From contig NC_054548.1 of the NCBI RefSeq assembly GCF_017654505.1, positions 27,188,969-27,252,968 on the forward strand: 64,000 bases of DNA. The letters run 5' to 3'. Made by a program: the position numbers and the translations under genes. The notes under the pieces are model-generated. The model did not search any database and had not been told where the DNA came from. It worked only from the letters and a program-made list of their open reading frames with translations. Of this stretch, positions 11,120-20,961 are shown piece by piece; the stretch's first letter is position 1, and every line of letters begins with the position of its first letter. This DNA comes from Polyodon spathula. Taxonomy: Eukaryota > Chordata > Actinopteri > Acipenseriformes > Polyodontidae.

Positions 11120-11968
11120 TCAGTTCCGCTGCTGATACTGCAGCGGGTCGGGGGCAGTAAATCTACCCCAGCTGGGGGCCAACCGCTGTCTCCATGGTAG
11201 GGAGGTGGGCCGGCCCATTGAGGCTGGTGATCTGGGAGGTCTGGTTCCCAACTGGAGAGACGAGGGCACTGATCCGCGGGTGATGGGCGCGCTGAGAGGG
11301 GTCAGTAGTCCGGTCTTTACGGAGACCAGGGAGTCCTCATAATCCTCCGCAAGTCTGACGGCGGCCTCCAAGGTGGTCGGATTGTGGCGCCGTATCCATC
11401 CCTGGGTCTCGGCGCCGACCACATGGCAGAACTGCTCCAGGACGATGGCTTCCCCCATTTGCTGACCCGTTTTTTCTGCCGGGCTGAGCCAGTGCACCAT
11501 GTGGTCACAAAGTTTTTGCGCGACCACCCTGGGGCGGGTCTCCCGTGGCCTCCGATACTCCCGGAACCGCAGCCGATGTGTCTCCCCCGTGATATTGAGG
11601 CGTCGGAGGATGGCCTGTTTAACCAGGTCGTACTGGCTAGCCTCCTCATTGGTCATGGCCTGATATGCTGCCTGAGCCTCCCCGATCAGACAGGGACCCA
11701 GTTGGCTGGCCCAGTATTCCTTCGGCCATGACGCAGTGGTGGCCAACCGCTCGAAGGCAACCAAGTACGCCTCCGGGTCATCCTCCGCAGTCATCTTTTG
11801 CGCCCGTGTATTGAGAGGTGCCATCATGGGTACTTCTGGAGTTCGGGGTGCGTTTCCAAGACCGACCCTCTCGATCAGCGCCGTGAATCTCTCCTCCCTC
11901 TGTCTATTCTCCGTCTCCCGTCTGTGCTCCAGTGCCTGTAGCAGCGTGGTTAGCGCAGCCATGTCCAT
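11120..11968 (-). pseudogene. gag: Gypsy gag with a SCAN-like region
   Basis: The start is ATG at 11966-11968 in a strong context (GGAGCCATGG), 22 bp inside the 5' LTR boundary. An upstream extension would begin with a non-ATG codon in the LTR. About 282 codons. It has an N-terminal helical segment, then EDDPEAYLVAFERLATTASW (capsid start). From about 11632 to 11302, a helical block contains FREYRRPRETRPRVVAQKLCDHMVHWL, IVLEQFCHVVGAETQGWIRRH and AVRLAEDYED. This layout resembles the SCAN domain of vertebrate zinc-finger proteins, a domain considered derived from Gmr1-type gag. Gag forms the particle. It ends at TGA 11120-11122, just before the zinc knuckle, so knuckle and gag are separated by a stop. 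Confidence 0.88.
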
Positions 11969-11970
11969 GG

Positions 11971-11988
11971 CTCCCGTTTCTGACACCA
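11971..11988 (-). other. primer-binding site of the Gypsy element
   Basis: On the minus strand, two bases after the 5' LTR, TGGTGTCAGAAACGGGAG begins with TGG (complement of tRNA CCA). The first nine bases fit the 3' end of a leucine tRNA; later positions differ. The tRNA assignment is tentative. Confidence 0.6.
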
Positions 11989-11990
11989 AT

Positions 11991-12730
11991 TGTGGCAAAG
12001 TGGTTTGTAGTGCTCCGGTGTATAGGTGAGTTGAGGTGCTTCAACAAAGGACAAACACGAAGTCTACCGGTCAGGTTTCTTTTAATGCCCCTTTTAATCC
12101 GCGTTTCAAATAATAAAGCTGGCTCTACCCAGCAATGGGTATTGCCAGTGAAAACTGGACCCAAAATAATAAAGCTGGTTCTACCCAGCAATGGGTATTA
12201 CCAGCTACAAAACAAAAGGGTTGCAGTCCCGAAACAATAAACACAAAAACACGTCTCCAAACTGGGTCCTCTGGTGCAGGTGCGGTGCTCTGAGTGCTGG
12301 TGCTCGTGCGCGTTCAGGTCCGGGCTTCTTGCCGCAGCTCCAGCTTCGTATCAGCCGTCTGGTAAAACAAAACACAATACTCCTCAAGGAACCCACACTT
12401 CATTCACAATTCCGTCCTTGTCTCCTCCCATTAACCACAACAAAGGAGCCGATTACGGCGTCACGTCCCCCTAAAGTACCCTAAGCCCCGCCCCCTCCGA
12501 TAGCTAGTTCAATCACGTCTCCTCCAATTCATGACTGAAACTTCGCTCACCGTACTAGGGCGATGACTCCAGGTACCGTAACGCCGCCCTCTTCCTGAAT
12601 GGCCGGCTCCCGACTGTCCCCAGGATGAACTGCCCAACCATTCAGTAGGAAGCCCGCAGCTCCTGTTGTACAGTGCCCTCACTGGTCGAGAGGGAGATTT
12701 TTGATTCAGATTCATTCGCTCTCCGTCACA
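11991..12730 (-). repeat. 5' LTR of the Gypsy element
   Basis: 740 bp, TGTGGCAAAG to CTCCGTCACA on the plus strand. About eight substitutions from the other LTR and no net length difference once the LINE is removed. Confidence 0.93.
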
Positions 12731-12735
12731 ATCCT

Positions 12736-14396
12736 TCATTCATTAATACCATTATTATCTTCGTCCTTCATAATCCTGCTCAGAACACTTCATTTGTTAC
12801 GTGCTTTACAGTATGTATGAGAAAGTTCCACCCACACTTTCGGTTTGCTCATGGTTTTTCTATGTTTACCCAAATCTCTTTCTCTAGATCATGATAAAAG
12901 CATTGTGAACAATTGATTTAGTGACATATCTTTGCAAAAACTTTATTGTATATTCTTCCGCTTTGGAGAAAAAATTGTCTATCAAACAAGGTTAAAGTGG
13001 AGGTTTTCAACATTTCAAACAATAAATACAATAATAGAATACAATTTTATCCCAGCTGGGATCAAAATTATTAATTGTAGCCCTGTCCAGCTACTTACCT
13101 CAAATGCCTGAAGCTAGTTAAAACGAGTACACGTAGCCGAGAACATGCTAGACCCGGGGGAAGGGCGAAATTTAGGTTTTGCAAAGAGCTTGCCCGTGAC
13201 AGGGGATAACTAGCCAAAACAGCTAAAATAACATTAAAACAGGCTAAAAACTTAACGAATGTAAGTGTATATACTGCTTTTAGTGAAAATGATCGAGAAA
13301 AACAATTAATAAGGCACAATAGAGTAGCAATAAAAAACTATACTCAGGCTCTCCTTTGCCAGTTTAATACCTTGTGTATTGATAATTTATTAATCGATCT
13401 ATAATTAGACAAAAACAAATTCCGCCGTGCATTAAGCTATATTTATGCACGGTTTAAAACCCCTCAGCAGCCAATCAGCGCACAGCATCCAAACATTCCG
13501 TTTTATAATCTTTTTTAACCTTCTTCTTGTGGGTGTTTAGGCCAAATGTGCACTTCAAAGAAAAGGGCAACCTAAATAAAATGTATCAAAAACTTGTATT
13601 CTTGCAAAACGTCTTTTTAAATGCATAACTCAATTCATTTGACCTCCAATCAGTTACAAGCAGATAGCAGAGCAAACTGATTTGAGATTGTTTTGTTCAG
13701 TGAGACAGAATGCAGGATTTAGTATACATTAATTGTGTTTAATTCAGCAAGATCAACCTATGAAGGCACTGGACTAGAAAAGTTGTCTTCACTTGTCATT
13801 TTCATTTCCATGAAACGGAAGCAATTACAGTACAATAATTAGGTTGCTTAGGCAATAAGATACAACAATTGAGCATTGCTGTGAAAAACTGTCAGAGTTT
13901 CCATCCAAAAAATGAACAAGTTTAAGGAAACGTATCCAAGTGTATTTCATTTTAACTTTACAAAAACAAGCATGCTAAAATTTTCCTTCAAAACGTTTCC
14001 TTCCGGTCTTGTTTTGATAAGGTTACTACCCTGATCACTGTTATAAAGTAAAGGTTGGACTTGTAAAATCTACAGATCACAGTTATCCAACAGTTTTATT
14101 GTCAGCATTATTATTAGTAGTAATTGTACAATTGTAGTTGTATAATTTTTTTTTTCTTTTTTTCGTGGCACCAGTAGTCGTAGTCGTAGTAGTCTGATTT
14201 GAAGCTCTATACATCGCCAGCTGGAGACAGCTGGACAACAGTAGTATAGTTGAACTGATATTTTCAACAACATTATTTTATTGTTATACATTTATATATA
14301 TATATATATACAGCTGCAATTTCAATTGTCTTTCTTCACAAATTCCTCCTTTGATCCTTTTTGTTTATTAACTTTTTAAAGTATTTTAAAGTGCAG

Positions 14397-14441
<45 letters not shown>

Positions 14442-16194
14442 ATTTGGGTTAGGTACCGGTCACTGTAAAAACACCCCACAGTAGTTTTTTTTTTTTAAAT
14501 TAGTCTCAACCAGTGAGATGTCCATTGCATCCCTCATCTATCTTCCTCTTTAATTCCCATCAACTAGCCCAGGGTTTACTGTGACAGGAAAATGTCACAA
14601 AGAAGTGCTTATATCAAACTGATGTAAGTGAGCCATTAAATCTTATCTAATCATTAGAACTACGACGGGTCCCGTTCTGTCAGTGACATACTGAATGGCT
14701 ATGTCAGAACCACCCCGGCCCCATATATCTGCAGTCTAGGGACTAAAACCACTTTAATCCATCTTTTAACCTTGTATTGAAAACAATATGAAATGTTTAT
14801 TCAGACCCATTGTCTGGGTTAGGGTTAGAGTAAGGGTTGGGGTTGTCAACAAGTGGCCACATGTGGTGATATCTTAATCTATTTCCTACTGATTTTCCAT
14901 GGATGTTTCTAAATCTATAACACAAATTTGAACATATATCGAACAGGTTTTATATCGAATAGGTTTTATGCAGCTAGTAGCTATGACTACCAGGACATGA
15001 CATGCACAGTGACAATCAAATTGTAAAAAAAATGCTGAAATGTATGGTGATGTTTTAAACCAAGAAGAAACAGATGTTAAGAAAGTTCTTGAAATATGGT
15101 ATACCATCTATTTGTACCACAAGGTAGACTGGGCCTCTAAGCAAAGAAGATAAATGAGACATAAACCCAAGCTGTAATTACAGAAGGCTCCCAGGGTGCA
15201 TCATACCTATGCTCCTGACTCATGACTTCTGGCAGCTTAGTGATGAACTAAAAAAAGATGTCAACCCCATTCCTGGCATGGCTGATATTCATCTATTACA
15301 TTAATACAATCATGCCTTATGTTTGGAAAGCAGGAAAAGAGAGATTGTTAGTCCCTTTGTGGTTGACAAATGTTCCCAAGGTGTGCAAACTGGAATTCAA
15401 AAAGTAATGAAATGACTATGCAATGAGCAAACACTGAGAGGAAATTGTGTTTGAAAATATAACGAGAAATAAAAAAAAACCTTAGTGAATAAAGTCAGAA
15501 AAGCTGTAAACATTCAAAACAGCCCATTGGAAAAACTAAAATGTAAATGTGCGATATGTAAAAGAGTCGCATACCATCTCATATACTATATGAGGTACAG
15601 CTGCCTGTTCCATATGGGATCACCATGACAAGCAGCTTCAAAACAGACAAAATGCTGATTAAACTAATATAAGGAATCACGGTACAGTATACCTCATTGT
15701 CCAAACTGAAACTTAAAAGGTATCCCTTCCAGGATTAAGGATCCGTATATAAATGGTTATGTAATTATAATATAAAAACTGTCCTGTTATATGTATTGTT
15801 TTTTTACTTTCAGACATGGTATCTCCTGAGGTATGGAATTTGATAATGACAGCATTTGTTTCGAATTTTTAGACTTCCTCAGACTTCAGTCTCAGATCTT
15901 TAACACAGATCTTAAAAATGTTAGCTTAGATTCATCTTTGCTTGAGGAAAAGTTTACCAGTAGTTTTTTTTTTTTTTTTTTAAAAACAGTCTGTCTATAT
16001 AAAAAGTGCCAGATAAATAGTTAATTGAATCATTTATCATGAGAAATGTTATCATTTGTTTCTTTATTAGTATAGTAAACTCAACATTAATAATATTTAC
16101 CCAGAAAATTTGACAAATAATGCGTCTGCCCTGTACAAAATATGTGCTTTAATGCCCTTTGCAGTACTTTGGTGCAATATTGACAATTTTCTAC
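12736..16194. other. non-coding DNA with simple repeats
   Basis: Holds (TA)n at 14292-14311 and (ATT)n at 14398-14440, plus a degenerate TTAGGG-like stretch at 14817-14846. No open frame with a recognisable domain. Confidence 0.55.
14398..14440. repeat. (ATT)n microsatellite
   Basis: Uninterrupted ATT units, about 14 copies. Confidence 0.9.
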
Positions 16195-16199
16195 CTGCC
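16195..16199. repeat. target-site duplication CTGCC, left
   Basis: Exact match to 19294-19298, flanking the compact LTR element. Confidence 0.88.
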
Positions 16200-16694
16200 T
16201 GTCACAAAGACGGCCAGAGTGGGTGACGTCAGACCAGAGCCAGGAAATAAGCAACAGAGAGGTGGAGTTTGGTGGAGCTGAGCGAATGCAAACATTGTGA
16301 GCAGATATTTTAACTAACAATTATTATTATTATTCTTATTGTTATTATTACCTCCGTCTCCAATCCCGTTCTCCACTCACCGAACACACAACTCCGAGTG
16401 GGTGAAAACATGTAGCTTTTATGCAGCTGTACCAAGACTCGATTGCTAATGAATCATTCAATTGGAGTCTCAGTACAACTGCAAATTAATAAAGTGCAAT
16501 TCCCCATGCTCACATATTATTACTTCTTACTTGCACGTGAAGTGCTGTGCAATCCTCGTGCCTAAATACAAATATACATTTTAAACACTTGTGTTACACA
16601 GACCTGTTTATATCCCGTGTACCAATGACTATACACCAACATTAAAACACAACCCATAACACAAAATACACACAGGGGCGGGCACTTTGCCACA
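16200..16694 (-). repeat. 3' LTR of the compact element
   Basis: 495 bp; lacks about 110 bp that is present in the right LTR between GGTGGAGTTTG and GAGCAGATATTTTAA. Contains an interrupted (ATT)n at 16320-16350. Confidence 0.88.
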
Positions 16695-16709
16695 TATACC
16701 ACCCCCCTG
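16695..16709 (-). other. polypurine tract of the compact element
   Basis: Minus strand CAGGGGGGTGGTATA directly before the LTR start TGTGGCAAAG. Confidence 0.7.
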
Positions 16710-16727
16710 TACAAAGCACACATGGCC

Positions 16728-17603
16728 TCAATGGCCACCTCCCCCCTTAAAATCCCACAAGTCTTGCTCGAAGTCCTGGGCCAAGAACAGGGACTTTAAG
16801 GGGTTGATGGGCGGCAATGTTGCCAGTAGCCAGGCTGCTACTGGCCATGCTGTCAGCAGACGTGCTGACAGTGGGGCGAATCTCTTTTCCCGCTGTACCA
16901 CTGGCAGCGGAAATGCTGTCAATGGTGCGGCTGTCAGCAGACGTGCTGACAGCTCCCAGACTGACTCCTTCAGCCGGGGCAAGTCCAGCAGCAGAAAAGC
17001 TGCTGGAGTTGGTGGTCTCCAGACCTCCCCCAAGATCTCCGGCAGCGAAACTGCTGCGGGGGAAGGTGGTCTCCTGACCTCTCCCCCCTTTATTGCCGGC
17101 AGCTCCCTCTGGGGGGACTCCAGCCCCCAGAACTCCTGCAGAAAAATTGCTGCGGGGAAAGGTGGTCTCCTGACCTCTCCCTCCTTTTTCATAGCCAGCA
17201 GCTCCCTCTGGGCGGGCTCCGGCCACACTGCCCCCTGCGGCCAAGCAGAGCCGACTGCGACCCCTGGCGAAGCAGTTCCAGAGACCCCAGGCGATGCGGA
17301 GCGGCTGGCAACCCCAGGCGATGTGGAGCGGCTGACAACCCCAGGTGATGCAGAACAGCTGGCAACCCCAGGCGAAGCGGAGCAGCTGGCAACCCCAGGC
17401 GAAGCGGAGCGGATGGCAACTCCGGGCGATGCGGAGCAACTGGCAACCCCGGGCGATGCGGAGCAACTGGCAACCCCGGGCGATGCCAGGCAGGCATCCT
17501 TGGGCGAAGTGAGGCAGGGAGTCAGGACAAGCTGGGGTGCAGGTTTTGGCCCTCTTCTCGGCCACTGCGGCTGGGCGGTCCATCCCCATGCTTTCGCCAG
17601 CAT
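16728..17603 (-). pseudogene. C-terminal repetitive frame of the compact LTR element
   Basis: The open frame has a tandem array of nine-residue units of the type SASPGVASC (about eight units, encoded by 27-bp repeats at 17272-17487). Longer duplicated blocks follow (GEVRRPPFPAA and GEVRRPPSPAA; QRELLAMKK and QRELPAIKG). The end is unique and non-repetitive, LFLAQDFEQDLWDFKGGGGH, then TGA. A defined C-terminus after repeats suggests a real protein end rather than a chance frame. It is in a different frame from the zinc-knuckle segment upstream, and a third frame (17522-17800) bridges them, so the ancestral frame has at least two shifts. No function is known to me; low complexity prevents assignment. 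Confidence 0.5.
17272..17487. repeat. 27-bp tandem repeat array
   Basis: About eight units of the form GAGCGGCTG-GCAACCCCA-GGCGATGCG with scattered substitutions. Unit length is a multiple of three, preserving frame. Confidence 0.9.
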
Positions 17604-17669
17604 CTAGTCCTGGTCCTTCTGGTGAAGGGAGAGGCAGCTCCTGCTCCTCTCCTCATGATGGTGGGGAGT

Positions 17670-18135
17670 GATACCAGCAAACATTCATCCTCTGCTGGTG
17701 GGGGAAGTGTTACCAGCAGGCATTCATCCTCTGCTGGTGGGGGAAGTGATACCAGCAGGCATTCCTCCTCTTTGGTAGGGGAAGTGATACCAGAAGACAT
17801 TCATCCTCTGCTGGTAGACGGGGACCCAGCAGGCATTCACCCGCTGCTGGTGGACGGGGACCCAGCAGGCATTCACCCTCTTCTGGTGGAGGTGGCGATG
17901 GCAGAGGCAGCTCCTGCTGCTCTCCTTGTGATGGTGGGGGAAGTGATACCAGCAGGCATTCATCCTTTGCTGGTGGGGGAAGTGTTACCAGCAGGCATTC
18001 ATCCTCTGCTGGTGGGGGTGGTGGAAGCAGCTCCTGCTGATGGAGGTGGCGGAGGCAGAGACAGCTCCTGCTGCTCTCCTTGTGATAGTGGGGGAAGTGA
18101 TACCAGCAGACATTCATCCTCTGCTGGTGGGGGTG
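17670..18135. repeat. degenerate tandem repeat around GCAGGCATTCATCC
   Basis: Units containing CATTCATCCTCTGCTGG and GGGGGAAGTGATACCAG recur many times with variable spacing. They encode the ECLLVSLPPP repeats on the minus strand. Confidence 0.85.
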
Positions 18136-18569
18136 GCGGAGGGGTGGCGGAGGCAGAGACAGATCCTGCTGCTCTGCTCCTGCCAGTGGAGGTGGGAGCA
18201 GCGTGTAGTCTCCTGGCGGCGGAGGTGGGAGCACCATGTAGTTTCCTGGCGGCGTGTAGTCTACCCTTGTTTCAGGGGACTGGTGCTGCTCTCCCTTTCT
18301 TGCATGGGACTGGTGCGGCTCTCCCTTTGGCTCTGGAGGCAAAATCAGCAGGCATTCTTCCTCTGCTGGTGGAGATGGGAGCGGTGGATGCTCTGCCTTC
18401 CTCTTCCCCTTTCCCCTTCTCTGCCTTCTCCTCACCTTCCTCTCCTGGGCCAGTTCCTCCTCTCCCTCTTGGTAGGGGCAGCGCACAACAGGGTGCCCGA
18501 ACTTCCTACAGGCAAGGCACCCGCCTTGGTCCTCTAGACCACCGAGGAGATCCTCCAGTTCCAGCCTTC
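17710..18569 (-). pseudogene. zinc knuckle and proline-rich repeat frame of the compact LTR element
   Basis: The frame is open from about 18569 to the stop at 17710 and has no clear ATG. It begins LELEDLLGGLEDQGG, then CLACRKFGHPVVRC (18478-18519), a full CX2CX4HX4C knuckle like those of retroviral and retrotransposon nucleocapsids. A basic stretch (RKVRRRQRRGKGKRK) follows, then repeats of the type PPPAEDECLLVSL encoded by units near 36-40 bp. A nucleic-acid-binding, Gag-derived origin is a fair inference from the knuckle plus basic tract. The repeats have no known role. Upstream (18560-18690) an oligo-A run on the minus strand replaces any expected capsid region. Confidence 0.55.
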
Positions 18570-18692
18570 CATTTTTTATTTATTATTTATTTTTTGTTGT
18601 TGTTTTTTTTTTTTTTTTTTTTAAACAACAAATTGCAGTTCCTGCTCTGGTCAGCATCTAGGTAGCTCTGGTAATCCCATGATAACACCATG

Positions 18693-18899
18693 TGTCACAA
18701 AGATGGCCGGAGTGGGTGACTTCAGACCAGAGCCAGGAAATAAGCAACAGAGAGGTGGAGTTTGTTAATAAATAAACAGAACAGAAAATAAAAAGGTTGT
18801 AACAAACAAAAATACAGGACACGGCACATTTGCCAAAACAAAAGAGACAAATAAAATGGACTATACAGACAAACACGGTGAGCAGATATTTTAATTATG

Positions 18900-18935
<36 letters not shown>

Positions 18936-19293
18936 TTTATTAGTACTTCCGTCTCCAATCCCGTTCTCCATTCACCGAACACACAACCCCGAGTGGGTGA
19001 AAACATGCAGCTTTTATGCAGCTGTACCAAGACTCGATTGCTAATCAATCATTCAATTGGAGTCTCGGTACAACTGCACGTGAATTAATAAAGTGCAATT
19101 CCCCACGCTCACATATTATTACTTCTTACTTGCACGTGAAGTGCTGTGCAATCCTCGTGCCTAAATACAAATATACATTTTAAACACTTGTGTTACACAG
19201 ACCCGTTTATATCCCGTGTACCAATAACTATACACCAACATTAAAACACAACAAATAACACAAAATACACACAGGGGCGGGCACTTTGCCACA
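18693..19293 (-). repeat. 5' LTR of the compact element
   Basis: 601 bp, with (ATT)n at 18898-18938. It is longer than its partner because the partner has an internal deletion. Confidence 0.88.
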
Positions 19294-19298
19294 CTGCC

Positions 19299-19492
19299 TT
19301 AAACACAATCCTTGACTAGCCACAGTGTATAGGTAACAAGCTGAGGTGTGTTCTATTAAACTAACAGAAAAGCCAGGAATTGATGAAACTGCTAAGCAAT
19401 TCAGTCAAATAAAATAAAAAATCTTTAATATATTGAACATTGTATACAAATAGACTTCCTTCAACTCCTGATAATTTATAAAGATCAGCAAG

Positions 19493-19580
<88 letters not shown>

Positions 19581-20725
19581 ATCACACAATTTGTGCATTT
19601 CAGCAACACCACTTTGGACCTGATCAACATGTGCTACTAGTGGGTTCCTAAAACAAACAAACAAATGGACTAAATATAGCTGATTCCTTTAAAACTATTT
19701 TATTGATGCAAAACATGGAGACACAACATGACATTAAGAATGAAATGGTTTCCAATCACTTTAGTCTTAAAAATAAGCAAAAATATTGAATATTGTAACT
19801 CAGTTTAGAAACAAATTAAAACGTATTCAAAACAAAATAAATATATCCAATGTGAATTTAAATGTATTAGAAGGATCAATAAGATCCAATAGTGCATGTT
19901 GAAATATATGGCGCTGAATGACCAATAAGGTCTAATTGTGCAATTGTTACAAATCCATCAATTATATTGCCTACTGAAAAAACTGACCTCATACAGTAGG
20001 CTGTTATTATTAAACAAATAGGAACCTAGCTTCCCATTAAATGTATCTTAATAATTCATGTTAAATCAAGTTTGCTTGCCCTCTAGAAACATACACAGTA
20101 GCTTTTGTGGAGCGCATTCTTTAAAAATACATACAACCGAGTAGCAAACTATATAATCGTTGCAATACACCACATTTATTTGCACTGCAATATGTAAACA
20201 AGTTAAATATTATGCATAATACTTAAAACAGTGAATCAGATAAACAGATACTACCATGTCCACATTCACTTTGATACCATTTACTGTGAATAACTACAAC
20301 AAAACTACTGTGAACAACTACAACAAAACTACATTCACCCCTGCAGACAAATAATTAAACTGGGTTTAAATATGCGATAAATATTTTTAAATCATTAGCT
20401 ATAACATTTAGACTCAGAGAAGGAAGTTGATATAATCTGAACTGCAGCAACATTCCGGGTCTAGCTCTTTTGTCTACAGGTAGAAAAAAAAAAAAAAAAA
20501 AACCTAAAAACGGGAGTTTCTATAAAAAGTTGAGGATCAAAGGCACTTATCAAGAGTGATATCAAGAGTGTCACTTAAACACTGATTGACGTAATATCCA
20601 GCCATCAATTACTCAGGGCTCTTTAGGGAACCAGATTATTGTAATTAAGATATTGAATGGTAAACTCATACTTGGAATGTGGTGAAGGATACAATAATCA
20701 CTCCTTAAACTGTAGCAGAGCAGCC
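19299..20725. other. non-coding DNA with a long TA array
   Basis: (TA)n from 19495 to about 19564 runs into (CA)n to 19580. A 22-bp tandem duplication around ACTACAACAAAACTACTGTG lies near 20292-20332. No gene seen. Confidence 0.6.
19495..19580. repeat. (TA)n(CA)n microsatellite
   Basis: About 35 TA units followed by about 8 CA units. Confidence 0.95.
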
Positions 20726-20812
20726 CTAACGGTCCCTTAAACGAGCAGGTTTGTCTCGCAGTTGTGCTGGAGTGTCACATCTTGTCAATCTTGCCTAAGC
20801 CCATGCACTTTG
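20726..20812 (+). repeat. local direct repeat, copy 1
   Basis: The stretch starting AACGGTCCCTTAAACGAGC is repeated with few differences at 21985-22072. Both copies are followed by a TA array. Confidence 0.8.
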
Positions 20813-20882
20813 CTGTCTTTTTAAAAAAAACCTTGTGCTTAGCATAAAACAGGGACTAAGTTAGCAGGGGGCCTGTCTGTTA

Positions 20883-20961
20883 ATATATATATATATCTAT
20901 ATATATATATTATATATATATATAGATATATATATATATATATATATAGATATATATATAT
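20883..20961. repeat. interrupted TA array
   Basis: Alternating TA with regularly spaced GATA/TATC interruptions. Confidence 0.9.

Larger units (their letters stand above)
6554..12730 (-). mobile_element. Gmr1-type Ty3/Gypsy LTR retrotransposon, complete but disabled
   Basis: Two LTRs (6554-7784 and 11991-12730), each TG…CA bounded, enclose a minus-strand coding region. Read 5' to 3' (high to low coordinates), it holds gag, a protease remnant, integrase, reverse transcriptase and RNase H. Integrase before RT is the unusual order known for Gmr1-like Gypsy elements of fish, unlike the RT-RNaseH-IN order of most Gypsy. The LTRs differ by eight substitutions by eye over 740 bp (about 1%), once the LINE inserted in the 3' LTR is set aside, so insertion is fairly recent. 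Coding is broken by three in-frame stops, two frameshifts and a deletion over the protease, so this copy is not autonomous. Confidence 0.95.
16200..19293 (-). mobile_element. compact LTR retrotransposon with zinc-knuckle/proline-repeat insert
   Basis: LTRs at 16200-16694 and 18693-19293 (TGTCACAAAG…TTTGCCACA) are flanked by the perfect 5-bp duplication CTGCC. Polarity is minus: inside the left LTR the minus strand reads CAGGGGGGTGGTATA (polypurine tract), and inside the right LTR it reads CATGGTGTTATCATGGG (TGG-type primer site). The 2-kb inside has no protease, RT, RNase H or integrase. It encodes only a CCHC zinc knuckle and long repetitive proline-rich and SPGV-type frames. It must therefore have moved with enzymes supplied by another element. 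Other copies of the LTR are at 48648-48984 and 59175-59818. Confidence 0.88.

Noticed and set aside
11991..11998. Upstream gag start inside the LTR
   Set aside because: The extended frame begins with TTG; the first ATG with a strong context is at 11966-11968.
14817..14846. TTAGGG-like words suggesting an interstitial telomere repeat
   Set aside because: Only a few degenerate units (GGTTAGGGTTAGAGTAAGGG); too short and imperfect.
16687..18665. Long plus-strand open frames (306 and 347 codons) through the compact LTR element
   Set aside because: Element polarity (polypurine tract, primer site) and the CCHC knuckle with a defined C-terminus are on the minus strand. The plus-strand frames are by-products of GC-rich, frame-preserving repeats.
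18897..19088. Poly-isoleucine type frames over ATT arrays (also near 48812 and 59387)
   Set aside because: Simple microsatellite translation.
6554..19293. Common ancestry of the two LTR families because both contain TGTGGCAAAG/CTTTGCCACA at an end
   Set aside because: In element orientation the motif is at opposite ends (start in one, end in the other), so it is not homologous position; only the polypurine tracts are alike.
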